Assembly: GCF_937903345.1 (NCBI RefSeq)
Contig: NZ_CALCZQ010000060.1
Location: 14,612-78,611, forward strand
Source of the DNA: an uncultured Emticicia sp.
GTDB lineage: Bacteria; Bacteroidota; Bacteroidia; Cytophagales; Spirosomataceae
Reading direction: 5' to 3'
Length of the DNA: 64,000 nt
Every line of letters starts with the position of its first letter. Position 1 is the first letter of the stretch. The position numbers were made by a program, and so were the translations under genes. Of this stretch, positions 1 to 8,752 are shown one piece after another. The notes under the pieces were generated by a model that was not told where the DNA came from, searched no databases, and saw only the letters and a list, made by a program, of their open reading frames with translations.

Positions 1-59
1 AGGCGTATCAGGAAATCCAACAGGGTTTTCGTCAATCACTAAATCAGTATTTTGAATGA
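1..59 (+). CDS. Possible C-terminal tail of an upstream gene
   Basis: The third forward frame is open from the window edge to a TGA at 57-59 and reads AYQEIQQGFRQSLNQYFE, an amphipathic helix-like tail that looks protein-like. It is only 18 codons, so no family can be named. The opposite strand is also open here, so the call is tentative. Confidence 0.3.
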   Translation, partial: AYQEIQQGFRQSLNQYFE

Positions 60-254
60 TAAAATTCTTTATATCAATGATGAATTTTTGCAAAGGCAAA
101 TTGTTTTTAATGGTAAATATTCAATAATTTTACAATAAAATACGTTATCAAAGACGTATCTAAACAACCACAAGTCAAACAGTATAATTTATTGATATTC
201 AAACCTTTATATTTGTTTTCTTGTTTAGTTAACGGCTTAAATTTATTATCATTT

Positions 255-929
255 ATGAAACTGCTTCGATTTATTACACTCAATTCTTGGATAATTTTAC
301 TGCCTCTGGCAAGTAATGCCCAAGTATCTCGTGCGTACATGCTCGATGAAGCCGACACTTATTTCAAATCAGGACGTTATTGGGATGCCTTTTTCAAATA
401 CCGTGAGTGTGCCAATATACCAGAATTTGAGGCCTTAAGCCAAATCAGCGAGCAAATAAAGAATAGTTCGCATGCACTTTATCTTACCAAAAAATTTAAG
501 GATTATTTTGCTCTGCAAAGATACGCACCTGCCAAAGAAAACCTATTAGAATTGGTAAGTATGAACCCCAATGACCCAAATCGAGGACAAATTGCTCATA
601 TTACATTGGCTCAAGGAACGGAATTACAGCGTTTGGCGATGCGTCAGCGTACACCTGCTGCTACGGCCGATATGCTCAAAAAAGCATTGTCTTATTACTA
701 TCAAGCCGCCAAAGAAGGTTTGATGGAAGAATCGATATTGGCTATTAAACAATGCGAATATTCGATAAAAGAAACAAAAGTTCCGATAGAAGAAACATCA
801 TCGCCGCTACCAACAATGATTAATAAAGAAACAAAACAAGCTACTATTCCAACCCAAACATCACCAACAGTTGGGCATCCAAGAAAGCCAGTTGAGGTTA
901 TTATAAATCCTGCTCCGAAGGAGAATTGA
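255..929 (+). CDS. Secreted TPR-like hypothetical protein (paralogue of the gene at 5680)
   Basis: The product is about 224 residues with an N-terminal signal peptide ending near ASNAQ. The body is helical, with aromatic and alanine-rich repeats such as DEADTYFKSGRYWDAFFKY that resemble tetratricopeptide units. The C-terminus is a low-complexity Pro/Thr/Lys tail. I chose the ATG at 255 rather than the in-frame ATG at 192 because the signal peptide begins there. The gene at 5680 has the same plan: signal peptide, an RAY...F..A.YY.AFF.Y segment, the phrase AIKQCE, and a disordered basic tail. A periplasmic or cell-envelope scaffold is an inference; no specific function is recognised. Confidence 0.7.
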   Translation: MKLLRFITLNSWIILLPLASNAQVSRAYMLDEADTYFKSGRYWDAFFKYRECANIPEFEALSQISEQIKNSSHALYLTKKFKDYFALQRYAPAKENLLELVSMNPNDPNRGQIAHITLAQGTELQRLAMRQRTPAATADMLKKALSYYYQAAKEGLMEESILAIKQCEYSIKETKVPIEETSSPLPTMINKETKQATIPTQTSPTVGHPRKPVEVIINPAPKEN

Positions 930-1050
930 TTTTGGTTATTGATTACTGTGAAACTAATTTTGAAAATTAAACGGCTATCAAACCAAAATTGACAGCCGTT
1001 TATTTTTTTTGCTGAATATTAACTAATAACCAATCACTAGTAACAAATAA
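930..1050. repeat. Inverted pair of GGTTATT-type words around a terminator
   Basis: Immediately after the stop at 929 lies a TTGGTTATTGATTACTG word (about 933-949). A related word in the opposite orientation (AACTAATAACCAATCACTAG) lies at 1021-1040. They bracket the terminator hairpin. The words resemble degenerate short-repeat expansions seen at other gene ends in this window. Confidence 0.45.
969..1010 (+). terminator. Intrinsic terminator
   Basis: Arms AAACGGCT and AGCCGTTT, extended by TCAA/TTGA across one mismatch, form a hairpin followed by A and a run of eight T. It terminates the gene ending at 929. Confidence 0.85.
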
Positions 1051-3825
1051 CTAATCCACTACCAAAACCACCGTTGGATTCATCGGGTAACGCCCGAATT
1101 TATCTCCATAAATAGCTAAACCTCCTGCCAAACTTTCATCTACTTCGAGTCTGATGATTAATTCACCAGTTGAACGAGCCAATTCGAGGGCTTTTTGTGG
1201 AATATTTACTCCCAAACGATAACCGTACGAACCTGCTTCATACAATTTTTTGTCTTGTGGCTGATTGTGCCACGACAAAATACCACGGTGGTCGGCTGGG
1301 TCATTGCTGAGCTCGTATCTTCCTGCAAAAACGCCATTGATTTTTACCGAAACCGCACTTGGGTAGCGTGACGTATCAGTCATCGGATATGCATTTTTGT
1401 TTTGGCTTGGTTCGGCTTTTGCTCCTAGCATATAGTCGGTATTTTTTATTTGTGAGTTTTCTTTGTCTTTGGCAAAAAGCTGTTTTGACGAAACCTCCGC
1501 CACAAACGATGCACTCACGAATTTTTTATCGGTTGGAATCTTGATTTTGTATTCAAAATACCCACTTCCTGCACCATTTACTTTTAGTCCGTCGAGAATA
1601 TTCCACTGTTTTTTGCTCCACCGGGCATCGCTAAAGTTTTTTGGTTCGATGCTTATCAATTTAACTTTTTTACCGCTCAAAAGCGTCATTTCGCTTGGAT
1701 TTTCACCTTCAACAATAAATGTGGTGAAATTACGATGTACTACATTTCCTGCGTTATCTTCCAAAATGAAGGCTGCAATCACTACTGATTTTTCATCTGG
1801 CATGGTTAGTTTTATTGGTTCGAGTTCTTTTTGTAGCCATGCTTGATATGGAACAGTTTTGGTCATATTTCCCCAAGTTTTTTTCTGACCCAAAGCATCA
1901 TACCCATACATTTGCACTTTCAGATTTAAACTTCCCCCTAAATCTTTATCGGTCATAACTGATAGATATAGCGGTAAAGTAATCTCCTCTTTTGGTTTTA
2001 CGCTACGACTGATTTCGTTGCCCGCTGAAATATAAATATCAGAATGAAAATCTTTTATTGCCATTCCATCAACCAATTCACCAATGCCCGTTTCTTTTTC
2101 TGAGCGGTCGAATCTGAAATAGCCATTCCACTCATTTATTACGTCATGGTGTTCAGTATAAAGCCAACCTGCAATTTTTGGATACTTTCTGAAAGTATTT
2201 ATCATTCGGTGATAATCCCAACTCCAATCTACATCGCCCGTACTGCCTTCATAGCCCCAAACATTGCCACACTCAGAGTTGATATTTGGTACATCGGTTT
2301 GGGTATAATTTTTCTCATAATGAAACTGGCTACCCACAAAAGTTTTCTCATCGATTTCCTTCAAATGTTTTTCCCAGCCCGAACCTGGCAAATATTCGTG
2401 CCAAGAGTTAATATCAGTTTCGGTATGACCCGCTCCGCAGCAAATCGAGTTATCTTCCACCAAACGAGTCGCATCAAGCGATTTTGCCAAACGATACACA
2501 GAAGCTACCCATTTTTGGGTTTCTGGTAGATATACGCTTTGTTTTTTGCCATTAACTTCTTGTTTTGTTTTCAAACCCCAAGTTTCGTTAAAGACAATCC
2601 AAGAGAAAATTGCAGGGTGATTATAATCACGTTTTATCATCTCGTGAAGTGTGTATTCAGATTCTTTTTGAGCGTTTTTGTCGGGTTCGCCCCAGAAATT
2701 TGGTAAGTCGGACATCACCAAAACGCCTAATTTATCTGCCCAATAAAGTTTACGAGGCACATCAACTTTGATGTGCGTACGAATACCATTTAAGCCAATA
2801 TTTCGAGCCAAAAGGATTTCGTTTTTCATAAATTCATCGGTCGGAAAAGTATAAAAACCCGTTGGATGATACGATTGATCGAGAGCCAATTGCATATAAA
2901 CTGGCTTATTGTTGAGTGCGATGTATTTGTAATTAGTATTGGGCAAATTTACGGTTGAAATCTTACGCATTCCGAAATAAGATTTTACTTCATCATCGGC
3001 CAATTTTACATTTGTTTCGTACAAATATGGGTCTTCGAGTGTCCATAATCTTGGCGAAGGAATTGGCACTGTAAATGAATGTTGTGTTTTTCCTTTCGGT
3101 AAAGTTTCACGTATCGTAATCTTTTGATTTCCGTTAATTGTCAATTCTATATCAAGGTCTTTCGTTGCTGAATTTCCCAAATAAGCAGTTACTTTCACTT
3201 GATTTTTGTCAATATCTGGTGTAAAATGCACTGCATCCAAAAAATCTTGTCCACGTGCTTCTACATAAATCGTTTGCCAAAGTCCACGAGCATTGCCGTA
3301 TCCTTGCTTACCATAAAGCGTAAAATCTCGACGTTTGTCATCGACTCTGATCACCAAATTTTGGGCAGTTCCATGCTTTAAGTTGGTCAATTCAAACGAA
3401 AAAGGAGTGTATCCTCCTTCGTGGCTGCCCAGTTCTTTACCATCAAGCCAAACGGTAGTTTTCCAGTCCGATGCTCCAATGGTTACGAAAACTCGTTTGT
3501 CTTTCCATTCAGGTTTTATGGTTATTTTCTTGCTATACCATGCAATATCTGCTTCATCTTTTACGCCCGAAAGAGGCGAACCCCAAGGAAATGGAACCGA
3601 GATTGTTTGCGTAAATTTCTTTGTGCCTTTATGCCACTGTGCCTTTTCACCTTCATCTTTTTTATCAAATTCAAAAGCCCAATTTCCGTTCAAATTAAGC
3701 CATTCTGAGCGTTCAAAATCTGGTCGGGGGTGTTCGGGAAGTGGAATGTTCTGTTGAGAGAAAGACTGCTTAATAACAAGTAGGCAAAGTAGTATTAGCA
3801 CCAGCCTTTTGAGAGGTATCATCAT
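1051..3825 (-). CDS. Secreted glycoside hydrolase family 2 enzyme
   Basis: This is a roughly 924-residue GH2 protein (beta-galactosidase, beta-glucuronidase or beta-mannosidase clan) that hydrolyses terminal beta-glycosides, probably in the periplasm or outside the cell. The order is signal peptide (LILLCLLVIKQSFS), jelly-roll sugar-binding domain (HPRPDFERSEWLNLNGNWAF), Ig-like sandwich, TIM barrel, and a long C-terminal extension of beta-sandwich type. The barrel has the GH2 acid/base motif FNETWG (Glu about residue 414) and a nucleophile candidate in INSECGN (Glu about 518). The reading frame extends upstream to 3900, but the signal peptide fixes the start at 3825 or 3822. Substrate cannot be read from sequence. 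It lies among other polysaccharide genes but has no close operon partner. Confidence 0.9.
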   Translation of the reverse strand: MMIPLKRLVLILLCLLVIKQSFSQQNIPLPEHPRPDFERSEWLNLNGNWAFEFDKKDEGEKAQWHKGTKKFTQTISVPFPWGSPLSGVKDEADIAWYSKKITIKPEWKDKRVFVTIGASDWKTTVWLDGKELGSHEGGYTPFSFELTNLKHGTAQNLVIRVDDKRRDFTLYGKQGYGNARGLWQTIYVEARGQDFLDAVHFTPDIDKNQVKVTAYLGNSATKDLDIELTINGNQKITIRETLPKGKTQHSFTVPIPSPRLWTLEDPYLYETNVKLADDEVKSYFGMRKISTVNLPNTNYKYIALNNKPVYMQLALDQSYHPTGFYTFPTDEFMKNEILLARNIGLNGIRTHIKVDVPRKLYWADKLGVLVMSDLPNFWGEPDKNAQKESEYTLHEMIKRDYNHPAIFSWIVFNETWGLKTKQEVNGKKQSVYLPETQKWVASVYRLAKSLDATRLVEDNSICCGAGHTETDINSWHEYLPGSGWEKHLKEIDEKTFVGSQFHYEKNYTQTDVPNINSECGNVWGYEGSTGDVDWSWDYHRMINTFRKYPKIAGWLYTEHHDVINEWNGYFRFDRSEKETGIGELVDGMAIKDFHSDIYISAGNEISRSVKPKEEITLPLYLSVMTDKDLGGSLNLKVQMYGYDALGQKKTWGNMTKTVPYQAWLQKELEPIKLTMPDEKSVVIAAFILEDNAGNVVHRNFTTFIVEGENPSEMTLLSGKKVKLISIEPKNFSDARWSKKQWNILDGLKVNGAGSGYFEYKIKIPTDKKFVSASFVAEVSSKQLFAKDKENSQIKNTDYMLGAKAEPSQNKNAYPMTDTSRYPSAVSVKINGVFAGRYELSNDPADHRGILSWHNQPQDKKLYEAGSYGYRLGVNIPQKALELARSTGELIIRLEVDESLAGGLAIYGDKFGRYPMNPTVVLVVD

Positions 3826-4112
3826 AAGTTTTGTAGTTTTGATTTGAATAGATTGGTTTGTAATACGTCCAAAACGCTGTTCTGATTTCAGTAATATCAA
3901 TCAAAAATAGTGTTTTTATAGCAATTATTAATATTTTTTAAAATTGATTTCAAACAAAATATTCTTCAAAAATCAATAAAAAACCCAACATGATAAAAGG
4001 TATAAATATAACCTTTTGTCCTTATTCGGTTTCATCAATAAATAAATGAGTTTGTTACTTTTCGGACAAAGATATGTCTCAAAAATAAACAAAACCAAAC
4101 TTCTTTACAATC

Positions 4113-4916
4113 ATGGAAAAATACACTGAACAATTGATTACTATGGCTCTGCATTACGCACCCAAGATTTTGCTCGCTGTCGTTACACTTATTATCGGAT
4201 TAAAAATAATTACATGGATTTCGGGAATGCTCCAAAAGGTCTTACGCAATCGCCAAGTTGACGAAAGTATTATTCCTTTTTTAGGTTCAATCATTAGTGT
4301 TTTACTAAAGGTTGTTTTACTGATTACGGTTGCAGGTATGTTCGGAATCGAAACCACTTCATTCGTAGCTTTGATTGGTGGAGCAGGTTTGGCGGTTGGT
4401 TTGGCTCTACAAGGTAGCCTCGGACACTTTGCAAGTGGTGTTTTAATATTGATTTTCAAACCTTATAAAGTTGGCGATTTGGTTTCGGTAGCGGGTTTTA
4501 CGGGCGAAGTTGAAGAAATTCAAGTTTTTACAAGCGTTTTAAAAACCTTAGACAACAAAAGAATAATTATTCCGAACGGCTCGATTACGTCTGGTCCAAT
4601 TACTAATATTTCGGGACAAGGCGAAATCAGAGTTGATATGCAATTCAATGTTTCAGCCTCCGAAAGCATTGATAAAGTGAGAAAAGTAGCGAATGAAGTA
4701 GCCAATAGCTGCCCATTGGTGTTGAAAAATAAAGCAACCGATGTGCTTGTAAATTGCTTGGAAACGGGCATCATCAAATTTGATATACGTCCATGGTGCA
4801 AAAGCGAGCATTATTGGGAGGTATATTATTTTATGCAAGAAAATATCAAACGACAATTTGATGCTCAAGGTGTGCAAGCCCCTACACCTGCAATGAATAT
4901 AAATTTGGCAAAATAA
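4113..4916 (+). CDS. mscS: Small-conductance mechanosensitive channel (MscS family)
   Basis: The 267-residue inner-membrane channel should open on hypo-osmotic shock to release solutes. Three hydrophobic segments occupy roughly residues 15-35, 55-78 and 83-105. The third has the MscS pore-helix pattern of Gly and Ala packing (GGAGLAVGLALQGSLGHFASG region). A beta domain with VGDLV and IPNG motifs follows, then the alpha/beta C-terminal domain. Length is close to E. coli MscS (286). The gene stands alone and ends at an intrinsic terminator. Confidence 0.93.
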   Translation: MEKYTEQLITMALHYAPKILLAVVTLIIGLKIITWISGMLQKVLRNRQVDESIIPFLGSIISVLLKVVLLITVAGMFGIETTSFVALIGGAGLAVGLALQGSLGHFASGVLILIFKPYKVGDLVSVAGFTGEVEEIQVFTSVLKTLDNKRIIIPNGSITSGPITNISGQGEIRVDMQFNVSASESIDKVRKVANEVANSCPLVLKNKATDVLVNCLETGIIKFDIRPWCKSEHYWEVYYFMQENIKRQFDAQGVQAPTPAMNINLAK

Positions 4917-4970
4917 AAAATACTCCATAACATACCACATATTTTGACAACCAATATGACAATTAAAAAT

Positions 4971-4999
4971 GCTGCTCCTTTTAGGGCAGCTTTTTTTTT
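4971..4999 (+). terminator. Intrinsic terminator of mscS
   Basis: GCTGC and GCAGC arms with an inner CC/GG pair are followed by a run of nine T. The hairpin lies across an alternative upstream start for the next gene, which argues for the downstream start at 5038. Confidence 0.85.
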
Positions 5000-5037
5000 G
5001 CTATTTTTGGAAATTATTTAAGAAAACAAAACTCAAT

Positions 5038-5445
5038 ATGGTTTTAGAAATAGGCGATACTTTCCGCCAAAGTTTTAGTTTTTCGCAGGAAGATGTAATT
5101 AAATTTGCAGAAGTCACTGGTGATAAAAACCCTTTGCACCTCGATGCCGAATTTGCGGCTACCACGCGTTTCAAGCGTCCGATTATTCATGGACATTTAA
5201 GTAGCAGCGTATTTACTCGCATCTTGGGAATGGAATTTCCTGGCGAAGGTTCGATTTATATGAAGCAAGAAACGGAGTATATGTTTCCGATGTTTGTCGA
5301 TACTGAATACGAAGTCATTTTTACGGTAATGAGCGTTGACCGTGAAAAACACGTTGCAGAAATCACAGGCGAGGTTTACATCAAAGGTACTTCCCGCCGA
5401 ACTATCAGAGGCTTGGCTACGCTTATGCACTTGACTAAGATTTAA
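5038..5445 (+). CDS. MaoC-like hot-dog hydratase
   Basis: The 135-residue single hot-dog domain protein resembles (R)-specific enoyl-CoA hydratases (PhaJ type). The hydratase-2 motif is complete: VTGDKNPLHLD, with likely catalytic Asp29 and His34, followed by RPIIHGHL. The expected reaction is reversible hydration of trans-2-enoyl-CoA to (R)-3-hydroxyacyl-CoA. No polyhydroxyalkanoate or beta-oxidation genes are adjacent, so the physiological role is open. An in-frame ATG at 4969 lies inside the mscS terminator and is rejected. A TATTTTTG at 5002-5009 matches the Bacteroidota -7 box. Confidence 0.88.
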   Translation: MVLEIGDTFRQSFSFSQEDVIKFAEVTGDKNPLHLDAEFAATTRFKRPIIHGHLSSSVFTRILGMEFPGEGSIYMKQETEYMFPMFVDTEYEVIFTVMSVDREKHVAEITGEVYIKGTSRRTIRGLATLMHLTKI

Positions 5446-5493
5446 GTAATGTTCAATGATAAATGTTTAATTTATATAGGTACTTGAAATACT

Positions 5494-5528
5494 GAATCGG
5501 GGCGATGAGTGAGGCTCAGACCCGATTC
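5494..5528. other. Intergenic stem-loop
   Basis: Perfect 8-bp arms GAATCGGG and CCCGATTC enclose a 19-nt loop. A second weak hairpin (AGCTC...GAGC followed by GTTTT) lies near 5558-5580. The first has only a poor T-run, so it may be a repeat or small structured RNA rather than the maoC terminator. Confidence 0.45.
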
Positions 5529-5679
5529 GATGGATTGTTTTTAATATAAATGTAATAAAGCTCTTTATTTGAGCGTTTTAATTTAAATACCTTAAAAAAA
5601 ATATTTCTCACAAAAACTTTCTTAATCTACGATGATTGTACTTTGACTTGTCCTTTCCCCATAATAAAATCAAAAGACA

Positions 5680-6402
5680 ATGAACAAGTACTTTAAAGCC
5701 ATTAAACGTATGCTTATAGTGGGTGTATTTTTCCCGCTTGTAAGCTTCGCTCAAACCCACCGTGCTTACGCCGACGAACTTTTCAAAAAAGCCGACTATT
5801 ATCACGCTTTCTTTTTATACCGTAACCTTTATGGTACAAATCTTAGCGAAAATCAGTTTGCCCAGCGATGTAATACTGCTATTTCGCTTACCAAGCAATT
5901 TCTTGATTTACGTGCTTCCAAGCAATATTATGACGCAAAAACCAAGCTGCGTGAATTACTCGAAATAAATCCTGATGATTTTCATGCACCGATTTTACCA
6001 CAATTATCAATAGAAGAAGCAACTTATTGGCAGAAATTGGCTTTAAAGCAAAATTCGGCAAAGGAAGTAAACCTAATGCTTGAAAAAGCAATTTCGCTTT
6101 ATGAACAAGGAAAAACCGATGGTTGGAATCAAAACGAAATAAATGATGCGATTAAACAATGTGAGGCGTCTAAAATAGACATTGGAATAGGAGAAAAAAT
6201 TGCTGTCATATCTAAGATTGAGATTATTCAGCCTATTGTCGAAACTCTAATTGCTGAAGTAAAACCTGAAACCCAACCATCACCAACGCCAGTAGTTCAA
6301 GTAGTGCATTCAGAGAGAAAAAAAACACCTCAACAAAGAAAAATAGTACAAACTCGCAGCAAGAAAATGCTTCCGAAAAGAGAAGTAGCTACAATAAAAT
6401 AG
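5680..6402 (+). CDS. Secreted TPR-like hypothetical protein (paralogue of the gene at 255)
   Basis: The 240-residue protein has a signal peptide ending near VSFAQ. A helical region with HRAYADELFKKADYYHAFFLY and KAISLYEQGK segments suggests degenerate tetratricopeptide repeats. A basic low-complexity tail follows (KKTPQQRK, RSKKMLPKR). Its layout and several phrases match the gene at 255, so the two look like diverged duplicates. The cationic tail suggests contact with a polyanion such as peptidoglycan or lipopolysaccharide, but that is inference. It ends at a strong terminator. Confidence 0.7.
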   Translation: MNKYFKAIKRMLIVGVFFPLVSFAQTHRAYADELFKKADYYHAFFLYRNLYGTNLSENQFAQRCNTAISLTKQFLDLRASKQYYDAKTKLRELLEINPDDFHAPILPQLSIEEATYWQKLALKQNSAKEVNLMLEKAISLYEQGKTDGWNQNEINDAIKQCEASKIDIGIGEKIAVISKIEIIQPIVETLIAEVKPETQPSPTPVVQVVHSERKKTPQQRKIVQTRSKKMLPKREVATIK

Positions 6403-6421
6403 TATTTTACAGATTTTGTAC

Positions 6422-6468
6422 AAAACAGAGGTACTATTCCGAAGAATGATACCTCTGTTTTACTTTTT
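6422..6468 (+). terminator. Intrinsic terminator
   Basis: Twelve-base arms AAAACAGAGGTA and TACCTCTGTTTT with a 16-nt loop are followed by ACTTTTT. Confidence 0.85.
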
Positions 6469-6550
6469 GGCATAGAGACAAATTGTTTTTTGCATTTCAA
6501 TAAATCACCAATTTATGTAACTTGCGAACCGATATTCAAACTAAACTACT

Positions 6551-7927
6551 ATGAAAAAACTTTTTACTCTTTTGATCTGTGCATGGGTTCTGCAGACGAA
6601 TGCCCAAAACGTAGAAACCTGGCTTACCAAAACCGATAAATCTGTTTTATTTCAGAAACAATCAAATACACTTATTTTCGATAAAATCAGTAATACTTCA
6701 CCCAGCATTTATGTAGATGATGCCAAAAAATTCCAACAAATAGATGGTTTTGGCTATACACTTACAGGTGGAAGTACGCAGCTTTTGAGCCAAATGAATG
6801 CCGTAGAAAGATCAAAAATTTTGAAAGAATTGTTTGCTACAAACGGCAATAATATTGGAGTAAGCTATATACGTATAAGCGTAGGAGCATCTGACTTGGA
6901 CGACCATGTTTTCTCTTACGATGACCTATCACCGGGCGAAACAGACCCAAAACTCAACAAATTTAGTTTGGTTGAAGACAAAAAACACTTGATTCCTGTC
7001 TTGAAAGAAATTTTAGCAATCAATCCAAAAATCAAAATTTTGGCCTCACCGTGGTCGCCTCCAGCTTGGATGAAAACCAGCAATAGTTTGAAAGGAGGAA
7101 GCCTAAAAACAGAATATTATGGCGTTTATGCTCAGTATTTGGTAAAATACATACAGGAAATGAAAAAAGAAGGTATATTGATTGATGCCTTAACGATTCA
7201 GAACGAGCCACTACATCCTGGAAATAATCCAAGTTTGCTTATGACTCAAAATGTTCAAGCCACTTTTATAAAGAAAAATCTTGGACCAGCATTCAAGCAG
7301 GCCAAAATTTCAACAAAAATCATCATTTACGACCATAACGCCGACCGTCCCGATTATCCAATCAGTATTTTGAATGATTCAGAAACTCGAAAATACATCG
7401 ATGGCTCAGCTTTTCATTTATACGGTGGAAATGTAGAAAATTTAAGGGGTGTCCATGAAGCACATCCTGACAAAAATCTGTATTTTACCGAACAATGGAT
7501 TGGAGCCACAGGCAATTTTGCGGGAGATTTTTCCTGGCATATCAAAAACTTAGTCATCGGTGCTATTCGCAACTGGTGCAAAACAGTTTTAGAGTGGAAT
7601 TTGGCATCCGACCCAAAGCAAAACCCTCATACTGACGGAGGTTGTATTGAATGTTTAGGAGCAATAACGATTGGGCAAGACATTACTCGAAATCCAGCTT
7701 ATTATATTATTGCCCATGCTTCAAAGTTTGTTCGCCCAAGATCGGTCAGAATTGCCTCAAATATTACAATCTCCTTGGCGAATGTAGCCTTTAAAACTCC
7801 ATCGGGCAAAACTATTTTGATTGTACAAAATGAGGGAGGTAAAACTCAGGAATTCAATATTCGTTATCATAACAAACAAGTAACTACCACGCTTGATGCT
7901 GGATCGGTGGCTACCTATGTTTGGTAA
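6551..7927 (+). CDS. Secreted GH30 family glycosidase (glucosylceramidase-like)
   Basis: The 458-residue protein has a signal peptide (cleavage near TNAQ), a GH30 TIM barrel and a C-terminal beta-sandwich. FQQIDGFGYTLTGGS is the family N-terminal signature. The acid/base Glu is in IQNEP (residue 219) and the nucleophile Glu in YFTEQW (residue 314). GH30 members act on beta-glucosides, beta-1,6-glucan, beta-xylan or fucosides; the subgroup with ASPWSPPAWMKT resembles glucosylceramidase and endo-beta-1,6-glucanase branches. The next gene starts 13 bases downstream, so the two are probably cotranscribed. Confidence 0.92.
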   Translation: MKKLFTLLICAWVLQTNAQNVETWLTKTDKSVLFQKQSNTLIFDKISNTSPSIYVDDAKKFQQIDGFGYTLTGGSTQLLSQMNAVERSKILKELFATNGNNIGVSYIRISVGASDLDDHVFSYDDLSPGETDPKLNKFSLVEDKKHLIPVLKEILAINPKIKILASPWSPPAWMKTSNSLKGGSLKTEYYGVYAQYLVKYIQEMKKEGILIDALTIQNEPLHPGNNPSLLMTQNVQATFIKKNLGPAFKQAKISTKIIIYDHNADRPDYPISILNDSETRKYIDGSAFHLYGGNVENLRGVHEAHPDKNLYFTEQWIGATGNFAGDFSWHIKNLVIGAIRNWCKTVLEWNLASDPKQNPHTDGGCIECLGAITIGQDITRNPAYYIIAHASKFVRPRSVRIASNITISLANVAFKTPSGKTILIVQNEGGKTQEFNIRYHNKQVTTTLDAGSVATYVW

Positions 7928-7939
7928 AACCATATCACT

Positions 7940-8605
7940 ATGCTTCAATTTTTATACATCATTTTATTTGCTATGAATACAACCCCTATAATCAATTTAG
8001 CAAAAAACGCTTGGACGAAACTTCCAGAAAACCACTTCAAAAACGCTACTGATGGTAAATCTTCGAGCCAAACAACCGAGGTTAAACTCAAAGCCGACGA
8101 CCAATATTTGATTATCGAATTTAGTTGCTTACAAAACCCTTTTGTGGCACAAAATTCCTATACAAAACATAATAGTGAAATGTATAATCAAGAGGTTTTC
8201 GAGCTTTTTATTTCCGAAGGCTCAGCAACTCCTACTCGATATTTAGAATTAGAAATTAACCCAAATAATGCACTTTTTGTAGGCTGGATTGAAAACCCAA
8301 CCAAAGAAGCTCCCAAAAGTTGTGATTTTGTGAGCCATGAAGATGCAAAAATCATTCATTCAGTAATCAAAACGAATGATAGTTGGTCAGGAAAAATGCA
8401 AATTCCTTGGACTTTGATAGGCGGTAAGAAAAACGCATATCGAGTCAATTTTTATAGAATCATTTCGTTAAAATCGCATTCAAAATCCGACTGGGCAGGT
8501 ACGCCCGCTACGTGTGCATACCTCTGCTGGAGCCCAACGATGAGCGGTGCAGTGCCTCGTTTTCACCGACCAGAGGCTTTTGGGATTTTGAAGGTGGAAA
8601 AGTAG
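7940..8605 (+). CDS. CBM9-like carbohydrate-binding protein
   Basis: The roughly 220-residue protein matches the carbohydrate-binding family 9-like (DOMON-related) beta-sandwich found in Bacteroidota. Typical features are EVFELFIS, YLELEINPNNALF, IPWTLIGG and a WSPT...FHRPEAFG ending. The start may be 7940, giving a short hydrophobic leader, or 7973 (MNTTPII). The upstream GH30 gene suggests a joint role in glycan binding or degradation. No catalytic residues are evident. Confidence 0.8.
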   Translation: MLQFLYIILFAMNTTPIINLAKNAWTKLPENHFKNATDGKSSSQTTEVKLKADDQYLIIEFSCLQNPFVAQNSYTKHNSEMYNQEVFELFISEGSATPTRYLELEINPNNALFVGWIENPTKEAPKSCDFVSHEDAKIIHSVIKTNDSWSGKMQIPWTLIGGKKNAYRVNFYRIISLKSHSKSDWAGTPATCAYLCWSPTMSGAVPRFHRPEAFGILKVEK

Positions 8606-8614
8606 TATTTTCTC

Positions 8615-8640
8615 TAAAAACCTATTAAAATAGGTTTTTA
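8615..8640. terminator. Bidirectional A/T-flanked hairpin
   Basis: Arms TAAAAACCTATT and AATAGGTTTTTA are perfectly complementary, with A-run and T-run built into the arms. It can terminate both convergent genes. Confidence 0.7.
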
Positions 8641-8641
8641 A

Positions 8642-8717
8642 AATAATCAAAGGTTTCGATAATTTTAATCTAAACGAATTAAGTCATATAAAAGTAAATC
8701 AACAACCTTTGATTATT
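8642..8717. repeat. 14-bp perfect inverted repeat with 48-nt interior
   Basis: AATAATCAAAGGTT at 8642-8655 is the exact reverse complement of the 14 bases at 8704-8717. The element fills most of the gap between the convergent CBM9-like and CYTH genes. There is no U-run and no clear target duplication. Confidence 0.55.
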
Positions 8718-8752
8718 CTAGCAATTTGTTTCAACAGTTAAAATTAAGGATT

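Noticed and set aside
1..120. Open minus-strand frame at the left edge
   Set aside because: It lacks an ATG in the window and competes with a more protein-like plus-strand tail; too short to support.
3826..3900. N-terminal extension of the GH2 protein
   Set aside because: The signal peptide begins at the Met encoded at 3825/3822; the extension would bury it.
4969..5037. Upstream in-frame start for the MaoC gene
   Set aside because: It lies within the mscS terminator, and the added residues are not typical of the family.
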